Shown here one piece after another: positions 1-7,583 of a DNA stretch of 64,000 nucleotides. Each line of letters opens with the position of its first letter. Position 1 is the first letter of the stretch. The notes beneath the pieces were generated by a model, which ran no database searches, was not told the origin of the DNA, and saw nothing but the letters and a program-made list of their open reading frames with translations. Origin of the DNA: Pseudomonas viridiflava (GTDB lineage: Bacteria; Pseudomonadota; Gammaproteobacteria; Pseudomonadales; Pseudomonadaceae); NCBI RefSeq assembly GCF_900601905.1, contig NZ_UWFA01000289.1:186001-250000 (forward strand), in the 5' to 3' direction. Position numbers and translations under genes: made by a program.

Positions 1-648
1 GATCGGATCACGGCTTTCGATAGCGCCGACGATGTCGTCGTGGTCGTGGCTGTAGGTGTCGAGACGATCAGCGTTGCGCGCCCGCTGACGCAGATCCCGC
101 CAGGCCGGGTCGAGACGGATCGCATCGAGCATTTCAAAGATGTCCAGCATCAGGCGGTTGCCTGCGGCTTCGGCGATGCCGCGATGCAGGGCGCTGTCCC
201 ACAACTCGATACCTTCGGCGTCCGGGTGCTCGGCGGACTGCTGGCGTGTGGTGCGTTCAGCCAGCCGGCGCAGAATCGCCATCTGCTCGCCATTGGCCCG
301 CACTGCCGCCAGAGACGCCAGGGCGGGTTCCAGATGCAGGCGGGCTTCCATGACCTCGCTGAAATTGGTCCGCCCGGACAACCGGGCGAAACTCATGGCC
401 GCGCTGGGTGGAGTCGGGCCGACAAAAGTCCCTTTGCCCTGGCGTCGCCAGATCTGCCCTTCGGCCTCCAGCACCGACAGCGCCCGCCGGATCGCTCGGC
501 GACTGACGCCAAAATCGGCGGCCAGATCCCGTTCGGTCGGCAACGCCCGCTGCGGGAAAGCCGCCTGCTGCGCCACCATCTGCCGCAAGGCATCCAGCGC
601 CAGCTTCGAAGAGTTATCAATGGTTGTGTCAGGGTCGAACCTTTGCAT
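1..648 (-). CDS. FadR-subfamily GntR transcriptional regulator (3' end outside window)
   Basis: DNA-binding repressor or activator of the GntR superfamily with an FCD ligand domain. Reading the minus strand from ATG at 648, residues about 10-75 form the winged helix-turn-helix (LPTERDLAADFGVSRR, then RRALSVLEAEGQIWRRQGKG), followed by an all-helical FCD domain with the acidic/His positions expected for metal or small carboxylate binding (MEARLHLEP, LWDSALHRGIAEAAGN). The frame is open to base 1, so the C-terminus is missing. The gene it controls is probably beyond the left edge. A set of ATTGGTTCA repeats 100-230 bp upstream is a likely operator. Family assignment is firm; the ligand is unknown. 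Confidence 0.9.
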   Translation of the reverse strand, partial: MQRFDPDTTIDNSSKLALDALRQMVAQQAAFPQRALPTERDLAADFGVSRRAIRRALSVLEAEGQIWRRQGKGTFVGPTPPSAAMSFARLSGRTNFSEVMEARLHLEPALASLAAVRANGEQMAILRRLAERTTRQQSAEHPDAEGIELWDSALHRGIAEAAGNRLMLDIFEMLDAIRLDPAWRDLRQRARNADRLDTYSHDHDDIVGAIESRDPI

Positions 649-743
649 CGTGGTCACTCGCAGCAGACCAAAAAAACGTCCCGATCCGCCCGCAGGCAGG
701 CATTCGGTCCACAAGGGCTGGTGCAAGAGCGATGCCAATGAAA

Positions 744-877
744 ATTGGTTCACGCCTCTGTGCCGCGTTATGGCGCTGTCATGCCCAGCAGTCGCCGCCG
801 CGTGGGCCAATTGGCAAAGGTTCGTTGACCTGGTTCAGGCGATGAGAGGTCATTGGTTCAGGGGCGAGTGAACCAAT
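744..877. promoter_or_regulatory. Candidate operators of the FadR-type regulator
   Basis: The 9-mer ATTGGTTCA occurs at 744-752 and 852-860, and its exact reverse complement TGAACCAAT at 869-877. The last two form a perfect inverted repeat with an 8-bp spacer. They lie upstream of the regulator, whose start is at 648, and no other gene starts here, so autoregulation is the simplest reading. TTGGT...ACCAA-like half-sites are usual for FadR-type GntR proteins; the link to this protein is inferred. Confidence 0.55.
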
Positions 878-966
878 TGAAGCGTTGGCCCGCAGAAGGG
901 GGTTTTTTGGGGCGTGGATGCGTTGTGGTGGGGCGTAGCGAGGCTCAAGGTTTGACCTTGCCCGCA

Positions 967-988
967 GTGGGAGCGAATTCATTCGCGA
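967..988. repeat. Single REP element
   Basis: GTGGGAGCGAATTCATTCGC, the head of the common Pseudomonas REP hairpin that also occurs paired at 21791-21879. Here it stands alone. The rest of 649-1025 shows only the operator repeats and no convincing gene. Confidence 0.7.
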
Positions 989-1023
989 CGGCAAACCTTT
1001 GGGTAACAGCGCCATCAGTCATG

Positions 1024-1057
1024 AAAAAGGGGAGCCAATTGGCTCCCCCTTTTTTTA
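1024..1057 (-). terminator. Rho-independent terminator of the BASS transporter gene
   Basis: Perfect stem GGGGAGCC-AATT-GGCTCCCC (1029-1048) flanked by A5 on the left and T7 on the right, so it can work in both directions. It sits just downstream of the transporter stop codon on the minus strand. Confidence 0.9.
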
Positions 1058-1064
1058 TTACGGG

Positions 1065-2030
1065 TCAGTCAGCCACTGACGCACGGGGTGTCGTTGGCTC
1101 CGGATCGTCTTTCATCTTGCGAAAGTAAGTCGAAAGCAGGGCACCCGAAATGTTGTGCCACACGCTGAACAACGCGCTGGGTACGGCGGCCAGGGGCGAG
1201 AAGTGCGCACTGGCCAACGCGGCGCCGAGGCCGGAGTTCTGCATGCCCACTTCCAGTGCCAGAGACTTGCGCTGTGGCAGCGGCAGCTTGAAAACCTTGC
1301 CGGTGAAATAACCCAGCAGGAAACCGAAGCTGTTATGCAGAGTCACCACAGCCATGATCAACAGCCCGGACTCAGCGATTTTTGCCTGGCTGGCAGCCAC
1401 TACGGCGCAGACGATCATGACGATGCTCACCACCGAAATCAGCGGCAATACGTCAATCGCGTAAGCGACACGGGCACCCAGCAGACGCTGAGCCAGGACA
1501 CCCAGCACGATGGGCAGCATGACCAGTTGCAGGATCGACCAGAACATATCCATGAAGGACACCGGCAACCAGGCCGAGGCCAGGAACCAGATCAGGGTCG
1601 GGGTCAGCAGCGGAGCGAGCAGGGTGGTGACCGCTGCGATCGCCACGGCCAGCGCCAGATCGCCCTTGGCCAGCCAGGCCATGACGTTGGACGAGGTGCC
1701 GCTCGGGCAGCAACCGACCAGAATCACCCCGACGGCGATCTCTGGCGGCAGGTGAAACACCTGGCACAACAACCACGCCACACCCGGCATGATCACGAAG
1801 TGCGCAACCACCCCCAGGGCCACACGCCATGGATGACGGGCGACTTCGGAAAAGTCGTCAAGCTTGAGGGTCAGGCCCATGCCAAACATCACCAGGCCCA
1901 GCAGCGGCACGATCAAAGGCTTGAGGCCGATGAACGCCTGCGGGAACAGGAACGCCAGAATGGCGAACAACAGCACCCAGTAGGCAAAGGTATTACCGAC
2001 AAATCGGCTCAGGGTTGCCAATGCACGCAT
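1065..2030 (-). CDS. Bile acid:sodium symporter (BASS) family transporter
   Basis: Inner-membrane sodium-coupled symporter of the BASS family, 321 aa, the usual length. The protein has about nine to ten hydrophobic helices and the family motifs: GMGLTLKLDDF near residue 50, the VGCCPSGTSSNVMAWLAKGD sodium-site/crossover segment near 105-125, and a second discontinuous helix region EVGMQNSGLGAALA near 265. Bacterial members carry organic anions such as 2-keto acids or pantoate rather than bile acids, so the substrate cannot be named. ATG at 2030 is preceded by AAGGA. It is monocistronic between a terminator and a REPIN. Confidence 0.93.
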   Translation of the reverse strand: MRALATLSRFVGNTFAYWVLLFAILAFLFPQAFIGLKPLIVPLLGLVMFGMGLTLKLDDFSEVARHPWRVALGVVAHFVIMPGVAWLLCQVFHLPPEIAVGVILVGCCPSGTSSNVMAWLAKGDLALAVAIAAVTTLLAPLLTPTLIWFLASAWLPVSFMDMFWSILQLVMLPIVLGVLAQRLLGARVAYAIDVLPLISVVSIVMIVCAVVAASQAKIAESGLLIMAVVTLHNSFGFLLGYFTGKVFKLPLPQRKSLALEVGMQNSGLGAALASAHFSPLAAVPSALFSVWHNISGALLSTYFRKMKDDPEPTTPRASVAD

Positions 2031-2071
2031 GGCGAAGGGTCCTTTTTATTGAGGTGTTTGCGGACTACCTC

Positions 2072-2161
2072 TGTGGGAGCGGTGCTTGCCCGCGATAAGG
2101 CTGGATGCAATCCTCGGATAAACCGGGGTGTCCTTATCGCGGGCAAGCACCGCTCCCACAG
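2072..2161. repeat. REPIN (paired inverted REPs)
   Basis: Two inverted REPs, head CTGTGGGAGCGGTGCTTGCC and tail GGCAAGCACCGCTCCCACAG, joined by a short loop. Located between rdgC (3' side) and the BASS gene. Confidence 0.9.
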
Positions 2162-2184
2162 GGGGCGTGATCCACGTTCTGCGT

Positions 2185-3105
2185 TTAAATCCCCTGCGGG
2201 ATCTCTTCGCCGCCCAACGCTTCGAACAGCTCCGGCAGGAACTCGCCGAAGGTCAGCATCATCAGGGTGAAGCTGGCATCCAGTTGGCCGAGGGCTTCGT
2301 CGCCGCCGTCCTGTTCGGCCTGATCCTGCAACAGGTCTTCGAACTTCAGGCGCTTGACGGTCATCTTGTCGTCGAGCATGAAGGACAGCTTGTCCTGCCA
2401 GGCCAGCGACAATTGGGTAACGACTTTGCCCGTGCTCAGGTGCAGCTGGATTTCGTCGCTAGTCAGGTCCTGACGCTTGCAGCGCACAATCCCGCCCTCT
2501 TCGTGGGTGTCGCGCAGCTCGCATTCATCGAGCACGAAGAAGTTGTCAGCGGCTTTCTGTGTGGTGACCCAATCGGTCATCACCGCAGTCGGCGCAGTCT
2601 TCACGGTCAACGGGCGAACGGGCAGGGTGCCGATGACTTCACGCAGCGTCGACAGCAGGTCTTCGGCGCGCTTGGGGCTGGCCGAGTTGACCAGGATCAG
2701 ACCCTGTTTCGGCGCGATGGCGGCGAAGGTCGATGAGCGACGGATGAAGGCGCGGGGCAGGAACGCCTGGATGATTTCATCCTTGATCTGCTCGCGTTCC
2801 TTCTTATAGACCTTGCGCATCTGCTCGGCTTCGATCTCTTCGACCTTTTCCTTCAGCGCGTCACGGACCACGCTGCCCGGCAGGATGCGTTCTTCTTTAC
2901 GTGCGCTGATCAGCAGGAAGTCGCCACTGACGTGAACCAGTGGGGCGTCTTCGCCTTTGCCGAACGGGGCAACGAAACCGTAAGTGGTCAACTCCTGGCT
3001 GGCGCAGGCGCGTGCCGGTTTGGTGGCCAAGGCAGTTTCCAGTGCTTCGGCGTCAAAAGGCAGATCCTGGGTCAGGCGGTAGACAAGCAGGTTTTTGAAC
3101 CACAT
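2185..3105 (-). CDS. rdgC: Recombination-associated protein RdgC
   Basis: DNA-binding protein that coats duplex DNA as a toroidal dimer and restrains RecA; nucleoid-associated. The product starts [20 protein letters not shown], the hallmark RdgC N-terminus, and continues through conserved blocks ([26 protein letters not shown]-like region, [19 protein letters not shown]). 306 aa is the standard length. A longer ORF opens at 3156, but the ATG at 3105 has GGAGA at proper distance and matches the family start. Single gene upstream of the tRNAs, in the opposite direction. Confidence 0.97.
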   Translation of the reverse strand: MWFKNLLVYRLTQDLPFDAEALETALATKPARACASQELTTYGFVAPFGKGEDAPLVHVSGDFLLISARKEERILPGSVVRDALKEKVEEIEAEQMRKVYKKEREQIKDEIIQAFLPRAFIRRSSTFAAIAPKQGLILVNSASPKRAEDLLSTLREVIGTLPVRPLTVKTAPTAVMTDWVTTQKAADNFFVLDECELRDTHEEGGIVRCKRQDLTSDEIQLHLSTGKVVTQLSLAWQDKLSFMLDDKMTVKRLKFEDLLQDQAEQDGGDEALGQLDASFTLMMLTFGEFLPELFEALGGEEIPQGI

Positions 3106-3190
3106 GAGGTGAATCTCTCCTTCTATACAAAGGGGGGCATTATTCGCTGCAATCACCTTCGGGCCAACCCTGCGCTAAGCCTTTGGAAGG

Positions 3191-3245
3191 ATTATAAAAA
3201 TTATTTAAAAAAGTGCTTGCCAGAGGTTAGGTCGCTCCGTAGAAT
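3191..3245 (+). promoter_or_regulatory. Sigma-70 promoter of the tRNA operon
   Basis: -35 TTGCCA (3217-3222), exact 17-bp spacer, -10 TAGAAT (3240-3245), with an A/T-only tract upstream (3191-3212) resembling an UP element and a GC-rich discriminator (GCGCGCC) typical of stringently controlled stable-RNA promoters. Confidence 0.8.
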
Positions 3246-3266
3246 GCGCGCCACACCGAGAGTGAA

Positions 3267-3342
3267 GGGTGATTAGCTCAGCTGGGAGAGCAGCTGCCTT
3301 ACAAGCAGCGGGTCGGCGGTTCGATCCCGTCATCACCCACCA
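3267..3342 (+). tRNA. tRNA-Val (anticodon TAC)
   Basis: 76 nt including encoded CCA. Acceptor GGGTGAT pairs with ATCACCC; D-arm GCTCAGCTGGGAGAGC; anticodon loop CTTACAA with TAC; T-loop GGTTCGATCCC. First gene of a two-tRNA transcript. Confidence 0.98.
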
Positions 3343-3363
3343 ACTCGCTCAAAAGTGTTACGC

Positions 3364-3440
3364 GCAGCGGTAGTTCAGTCGGTTAGAATACCGGCCTGTC
3401 ACGCCGGGGGTCGCGGGTTCGAGTCCCGTCCGCTGCGCCA
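3364..3440 (+). tRNA. tRNA-Asp (anticodon GTC)
   Basis: 77 nt including encoded CCA. Acceptor GCAGCGG pairs with CCGCTGC; anticodon loop CTGTCAC with GTC; T-loop GGGTTCGAGTCCC. Lies 21 bp after tRNA-Val. Confidence 0.98.
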
Positions 3441-3482
3441 TTATTCAGCTTCAAGGCCCTTGAACTCCTTGAAGCAACAGAA

Positions 3483-3507
3483 AGCCCGCCTAGTGCGGGT
3501 TTTTTGT
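3483..3507 (+). terminator. Terminator of the tRNA operon
   Basis: GCCCGC-CTA-GTGCGGGT hairpin followed by a T6 tract, 45 bp after the tRNA-Asp CCA end. Confidence 0.8.
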
Positions 3508-3570
3508 TGTCTGCGTTTTTTGTTTGGGCTGCCTCCAAGAAATCATTCAGCGCCGCCACGGGTTTTAATG

Positions 3571-3592
3571 GTGGGAGCAAGCGTGCTCCCAC
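3571..3592. repeat. Compact REP palindrome
   Basis: GTGGGAGCA-AGCG-TGCTCCCAC, a self-contained hairpin using the GTGGGAGC head found in the longer REPINs. Confidence 0.7.
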
Positions 3593-3623
3593 GGATCCTG
3601 GTTTTTTCAGACGCGCCGAAGTT

Positions 3624-3708
3624 CTGTAGGAATTGCCGAAGGCTGCGAACAACGGTGTGTCAGGCTAACCGTCTTCGCAGGCCTCGTCACCTCGGTCAGC
3701 TCCTACAA
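3624..3708. repeat. REPIN of the CTGTAGGA...TCCTACA class
   Basis: Head CTGTAGGAATTGCCGAAGGC and tail CTCGGTCAGCTCCTACA in inverse orientation; the inner parts diverge, so it looks like a worn or mosaic element. With the terminator, the REP palindrome and the direct repeats at 3769-3815 it fills the 440-bp gap between tRNA-Asp and the DMT gene. Confidence 0.7.
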
Positions 3709-3768
3709 GTCCAGCACCAGCCGGCTACTCGCTTTTGATCCTGGTCCTGGTGCCCCGTCAAACCACTA

Positions 3769-3815
3769 GCTGTATCGGTTTACCCGCTAAAAGTCCCAAC
3801 TGTACTGCTTAACCC
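3769..3815 (+). promoter_or_regulatory. Direct-repeat operator candidate upstream of the DMT gene
   Basis: CTGTATCGGTTTACCC (3770-3785) and CTGTACTGCTTAACCC (3800-3815) are imperfect direct repeats exactly 30 bp apart, about three helical turns. A third CTGTA follows at 3824. Such spaced CTGTA direct repeats are typical of MocR-type (GntR/aminotransferase) regulator sites near EamA exporters; no such regulator gene is in the window. Confidence 0.45.
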
Positions 3816-3880
3816 ACGCCTAGCTGTAGCCGAAGCGCGCTCAGCCTGCATGACAGAATGATCTTCTTATATAGCTAGAC

Positions 3881-4789
3881 ATGCAGACCCTCATGACCCA
3901 GCGCGAAAACCAAGGCATGGCCCTCGCCCTGCTTGCCGTGATCATCTTCAGCCTCACCCTGCCCATGACCCGCATCGTGGTCCACGAAGTCAACCCGATC
4001 CTCGCCGCATTGGCTCGCGCACTGTTCGCTGCGGTACCCGCGGCAATCTTGCTGCTGTGGCGCCGGGAAAAACTGCCAACACCGCGCCAGTTAAAAGGCC
4101 TGTGCATGGTTGTGCTCGGCGTGATCCTGGGTTTCCCCATGCTGTCGTCCTGGGCCATGCAAACCTTGCCTGCTTCCCACGGCGCATTGGTCAATGGTCT
4201 TCAACCCATGGTGGTAGCGCTGTTCGCCGCCTGGTTGTCCCACGAACGCCCGTCAAAGGCATTCTGGTTGTGCGCGGCGCTGGGCAGTGCATTGGTCCTG
4301 GCCTACGCGGTTATTCAGGGGGCCGGTTCAATCAGCCTCGGTGATCTATTAATGCTGCTGGCCATCGTCATGGGCGGGCTTGGCTATGCGGAAGGCGGGC
4401 GGCTGGCTAAAGAAATGGGCGGCTGGCAAGTCATCTGCTGGGCCCTGGTGATCGCCAGTCCCGTATTGCTCGGGCCGGTCGCCTGGCTGGCCTGGCAGCA
4501 CGAGGGTGTGATTTCCAGCCAGGCCTGGTGGTCGTTCAGTTACGTCACGCTGTTTTCCCAGTTCATTGGCTTCTTCGCCTGGTACGCCGGGCTGGCCATG
4601 GGTGGCATTGCGCGGGTAGGGCAGGTGCAATTGCTGCAGATCTTTTTCACCATGGCGTTTTCTGCGCTGTTCTTTGGCGAGCATATCGACAGCCTGACCT
4701 GGATCTTCGCTGCCGCCGTGGTGTGCACCGTAGTGCTGGGTCGCAAAACCGCGGTGCAGCCCGCGCTGGTGCAGGTTCCTCTGCGCTGA
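3881..4789 (+). CDS. EamA/DMT superfamily transporter
   Basis: Inner-membrane exporter of the drug/metabolite transporter superfamily, 302 aa with ten predicted helices in two EamA repeats (about residues 15-145 and 155-290). Conserved features include the first-helix proline region LTLPMTR, LARALFAAVPA and the C-terminal repeat QLLQIFFTMAFSALFFGE. EamA proteins usually export amino acids or related metabolites; the substrate is not evident. No strong ribosome site precedes ATG 3881; ATG 3893 (MTQRENQ) is an equally good start. The upstream direct repeats suggest regulation by a MocR-like protein. Confidence 0.9.
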   Translation: MQTLMTQRENQGMALALLAVIIFSLTLPMTRIVVHEVNPILAALARALFAAVPAAILLLWRREKLPTPRQLKGLCMVVLGVILGFPMLSSWAMQTLPASHGALVNGLQPMVVALFAAWLSHERPSKAFWLCAALGSALVLAYAVIQGAGSISLGDLLMLLAIVMGGLGYAEGGRLAKEMGGWQVICWALVIASPVLLGPVAWLAWQHEGVISSQAWWSFSYVTLFSQFIGFFAWYAGLAMGGIARVGQVQLLQIFFTMAFSALFFGEHIDSLTWIFAAAVVCTVVLGRKTAVQPALVQVPLR

Positions 4790-5011
4790 ATGCAGGCAAT
4801 AGGGGTAAGTGTCTGGTTGCGGGCGCGTGGGAATTTTCCCCATGAGCCTGAACCGCAACTGAACCACGACCCATCCGGGGCAAGAAAACCTTTGGATACC
4901 TGAACTTATCTACCTTTTCTGCCTCTCATGCCGGTAGCCATTGATCGCGGCAGCCTGATAAGCTCGCGGCTTTACTCGATTGCCCTTTTGGCGCATGAAC
5001 AAGGAATCAGC

Positions 5012-5776
5012 ATGAAACAGCATCGGTTGGCAGCGGCGATTGCCCTGGTCGGTCTGGTACTCGCAGGTTGTGACAAGCAAGCCAGCACTGTTGAGCTCAA
5101 AACCCCGGCACAAAAAGCGTCTTACGGCATTGGCCTGAACATGGGCAAAAGCCTGGCTCAGGAAGGCATGGACGACCTGGACTCCAAGGCCGTCGCCCAG
5201 GGCATCGAAGATGCTGTCGGCAAGAAAGAACAGAAGCTGAAAGACGAAGAACTGGTTGAAGCATTCGCCGCGCTGCAAAAGCGTGCCGAAGAGCGTATGG
5301 CCAAGATGAGCGAAGAGTCGGCTGCGGCCGGCAAGAAGTTCCTCGAAGAAAACGCCAAGAAGTCCGGTGTAGTGACAACTGCTTCCGGCCTGCAGTATGA
5401 AATCGTCAAGAAAGCCGATGGCCCACAGCCTAAGCCGACTGACGTAGTGACCGTTCACTACGAAGGCAAGCTGACTGATGGCAAGGTGTTCGACAGCTCG
5501 GTAGAGCGCGGTAGCCCGATTGATCTGCCAGTGAGTGGCGTGATTCCGGGCTGGGTTGAAGGCCTGCAACTGATGCACGTTGGCGAAAAGATCAAGCTCT
5601 TCATCCCGAGCGATCTGGCCTACGGCGCACAGAGCCCTAGCCCGACTATCCCTGCCAACTCGGTATTGGTATTCGACCTTGAGCTGATCGCTATCAAAGA
5701 CCCTGCAGCAGCAGGCGCGCCAGGTGCCGCCGACGTTGAGGAAGAAGAAGAGCCAGCGGCGCCTGCTTCCAAGTAA
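5012..5776 (+). CDS. FKBP-type peptidyl-prolyl cis-trans isomerase lipoprotein
   Basis: Envelope folding catalyst of the Mip/FkpA/FklB type. The mature part has the FKBP_N dimerisation domain (ASYGIGLNMGKSLAQEG, residues about 35-125) and an FKBP domain (TDVVTVHYEGKLTDGKVFDSS to NSVLVFDLELIAI, about 145-235), then an acidic tail EEEEE. The first 20 residues end in a lipobox (LVLAGC, Cys20). Asp follows the cysteine, which under the E. coli +2 rule would favour inner-membrane retention. A longer ORF opens at 4928, but ATG 5012 has AAGGAA and yields the proper signal peptide. 254 aa. Confidence 0.93.
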   Translation: MKQHRLAAAIALVGLVLAGCDKQASTVELKTPAQKASYGIGLNMGKSLAQEGMDDLDSKAVAQGIEDAVGKKEQKLKDEELVEAFAALQKRAEERMAKMSEESAAAGKKFLEENAKKSGVVTTASGLQYEIVKKADGPQPKPTDVVTVHYEGKLTDGKVFDSSVERGSPIDLPVSGVIPGWVEGLQLMHVGEKIKLFIPSDLAYGAQSPSPTIPANSVLVFDLELIAIKDPAAAGAPGAADVEEEEEPAAPASK

Positions 5777-5797
5777 GCGACCTCCCGGCTTGACCCC

Positions 5798-5823
5798 AAC
5801 GCCCCGTTTCGACGGGGCGTTGT
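5798..5823 (+). terminator. Terminator-like hairpin after the FKBP gene
   Basis: CAACGCCCCG-TTTC-GACGGGGCGTTG, a strong stem with a weak T tail (TCGTTT). Confidence 0.65.
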
Positions 5824-6067
5824 CGTTTCCGGTCGAACCGATCTGAACGGTGGCAGTCCGATTACCTGAGAGCGGTGGCCTGGCGCTGAGGTTACCTGCA
5901 GCATTGTCCAACGATCCAACATAAATCGGGATGATGGGCTGTGGGTAACTTCTGAACAGGTCCAAGTCAACGATTTTTACGGTTTTTTTATGTGAGTAAA
6001 AAACGCCCGATTTGACTCCAGGCCCCGTAGAACAAGGGTTCTGGCGCAGAAAAATGGCTCTGTTCAC

Positions 6068-6098
6068 AAGGTTATCCACAAGATGTGTGGATAACCTT
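6068..6098. promoter_or_regulatory. Perfect inverted repeat with two DnaA-box sequences
   Basis: TTATCCACA (6072-6080), a 5-bp spacer, and TGTGGATAA (6086-6094) inside a 13-bp-arm palindrome. Both are exact matches to the strongest DnaA-box consensus. The remaining part of the gap 5824-6169 shows only A/T-rich runs (5974-6003) and no gene. Confidence 0.6.
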
Positions 6099-6169
6099 TC
6101 TGGCGAGCGAACATCGATATTTGTAGGCCTGATGTTTATCGGCAAAAACCTCGTTCAACGGGAGTGGAC

Positions 6170-6622
6170 ATGAAAGCACCCTGGAATCTGCTGCGATACT
6201 TGCCGATGGCGCGCCGCCTGATGGCCGCCGGGCGCTTGCCGGGTTTGTTGTTTGCCGTGGCCCGCAAGGGTTCTGCCGAAGGCAGTCGGCTGGGACGGAT
6301 AAAGGAAGATCTGCGTCTTCTGCAGGCCTTGTGCCTGGCTTACTGGCGCGGCGAGTATCGTTCGATCAGCCCCAAGGCGATTCTGTCTATCGTTGCCGGT
6401 CTGATGTACTTCCTCAGCCCGCTGGATGCGATGCCTGACTGGATCCCCGGCATTGGCATGCTTGATGACATCGCCGTGCTGGCCTGGGTCATGAAAAGCC
6501 TTGACGCTGAACTGGATGCTTTTCGCCAGTGGCGTGCGCGTCAGGCGCCCGAGAAGTTGAGGGTGGTTGAGCGTCTGCCCGCCACCCAGCAATTGCTTGA
6601 ACAGGAGAAAGCCAAGGACTAA
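6170..6622 (+). CDS. YkvA-family (DUF1232) membrane protein
   Basis: Small protein of 150 aa carrying the DUF1232/YkvA signature: a hydrophobic hairpin ILSIVAGLMYFLSPLDAMPD followed by WIPGIGMLDDIAVLAWVM, where the SPLD..PD and GLLDD-type motif defines the family. Function is not known; members are membrane-associated. Basic N-terminus (LLRYLPMARRLMAAGRLP). ATG 6170 has GGGAG 5 bp upstream; a GTG at 6164 is less likely. Single gene, downstream of the DnaA-box palindrome. Confidence 0.85.
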   Translation: MKAPWNLLRYLPMARRLMAAGRLPGLLFAVARKGSAEGSRLGRIKEDLRLLQALCLAYWRGEYRSISPKAILSIVAGLMYFLSPLDAMPDWIPGIGMLDDIAVLAWVMKSLDAELDAFRQWRARQAPEKLRVVERLPATQQLLEQEKAKD

Positions 6623-6758
6623 GGATGTCCCCCCGAGTTGGCATTTGAACGGCAACCTGACGCATACACAGCAGGCGCGCGGGCCCGTACCGCTGTTAAG
6701 ATGCCAGCATCTGGAATAAACCTACTCGTTTCGTGTAGATGTCCTACCTGGGGGTTGT

Positions 6759-7106
6759 ATGGATGTGCAGGTTATTTCACGGGATGGCGAGCCTGAGTAC
6801 GCCATTTTGCCTTGGGATCAGTATCAGACGCTGTTGCGTGCAGCCGGTCTGACCCAGATACCCGAGGCGCAAACGCCCAAACCCACGGCTCAATCCTGTG
6901 GTGAGGCGGTAGAACTTCCCGGTCTGGACCAATTGGCGGCTTTGCGTGAAGCCAAAGGCCTCGAGCGCGCGCAGTTGGCGCGAACAGTCGGGATCAGCCC
7001 GTCTTATCTGCAGTTGATCGAAACCGGTGTGCGCATGCCCGACGCGGCTATCCGGCGCAGCCTGGCCTGGGAGCTGGGCGTGGCGGGTTGGCGGGGTGAA
7101 GCATGA
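6759..7106 (+). CDS. XRE-family helix-turn-helix protein with antitoxin-like N-terminus
   Basis: Predicted DNA-binding regulator of 115 aa. Residues 1-30 (VISRDGEPEYAILPWDQYQTLL) resemble the short N-terminal segment of Phd/RelB-type antitoxins, and residues about 55-112 form a Cro/CI helix-turn-helix (LAALREAKGLERAQLARTVG, ISPSYLQLIETGVRMP). It overlaps the next gene by 4 bp (ATGA), so the two are translated together. This could be a regulator with a dedicated partner; calling it a toxin-antitoxin pair would go beyond the evidence, as the second product matches no toxin family I know. Confidence 0.8.
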   Translation: MDVQVISRDGEPEYAILPWDQYQTLLRAAGLTQIPEAQTPKPTAQSCGEAVELPGLDQLAALREAKGLERAQLARTVGISPSYLQLIETGVRMPDAAIRRSLAWELGVAGWRGEA

Positions 7107-7462
7107 GCGTGCGGATCAGTCGGCAGCACTGGGAAGGGCTGTTGACTGAACTGGATCAGGCACGACGCCAACGCCATCTACTGACCTACCGTGCCTTGCT
7201 GGAGCGCCTGCAGTTGCCTAGCCCGGCCATGCAGACACTGACCGCCGCCCTGGAGCACCTGGCCGCTCTGGATGCCAAGGCCGAGCAGCCGCTGCGCAGT
7301 TCACTGGTGATCAGCCAGGGTGCGAGTCGGTTGCCGCGCACCGGTTTCTTTGAATGTGTGGAGCGCCTGGGACGGTTCTCCGGGCCTTCGGACGGCGTCG
7401 CCGCAGCGTCCTGGCATGCCTCGGAAGTGGTGCGGGTGTTTGAGTTCCGTTATCCCGAGTAG
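7103..7462 (+). CDS. Hypothetical protein coupled to the XRE regulator
   Basis: 119 aa, unrecognised. Soluble and helical over residues 1-75 (heptad-like HWEGLLTELDQARRQRHLLT, ALLERLQLP), ending in a more conserved-looking stretch RLPRTGFFECVERLGRFSGP and VVRVFEFRYPE. Start ATG lies inside the 3' end of the XRE gene (ATGA overlap) behind GGGGTG. The coupling implies a shared role with the regulator, perhaps as its partner subunit. Confidence 0.75.
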   Translation: MSVRISRQHWEGLLTELDQARRQRHLLTYRALLERLQLPSPAMQTLTAALEHLAALDAKAEQPLRSSLVISQGASRLPRTGFFECVERLGRFSGPSDGVAAASWHASEVVRVFEFRYPE

Positions 7463-7465
7463 TTG

Positions 7466-7556
7466 TGTGGGACCGGCTTTAGCCGGGAAGGCGGTGGTTC
7501 TGTTAATGAGCCTCTTGCGGATTTACTGACCTCTTCCCGGCCAAAGCCGGTCCCAC
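7466..7556. repeat. REPIN of the GTGGGACCGGCTTTAGCCGG class
   Basis: Inverted ends GTGTGGGACCGGCTTTAGCC and GGCCAAAGCCGGTCCCAC separated by a loop. This head sequence differs from the GTGGGAGC and GTAGGAGC classes elsewhere in the window. Confidence 0.9.
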
Positions 7557-7583
7557 GGAGGATTTGCAGTCCATTTGCCGCCC

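Noticed and set aside
1155..2270. 371-residue plus-strand frame rich in Gln/His/Arg
   Set aside because: Antisense to the BASS transporter; its Gln/His-rich composition is typical of reverse-complemented membrane-protein codons.
3355..3738. 127-residue frame over tRNA-Asp
   Set aside because: Begins within the tRNA and reads through its terminator and REP elements.
6068..6098. DnaA-box palindrome considered as a replication origin
   Set aside because: Only two boxes, no AT-rich unwinding element with an adjoining dnaA or dnaN, and no box cluster.
4910..6145. 411-residue minus-strand frame
   Set aside because: Overlaps the FKBP gene in antisense and runs through a terminator and the DnaA-box palindrome; composition is that of a shadow frame.
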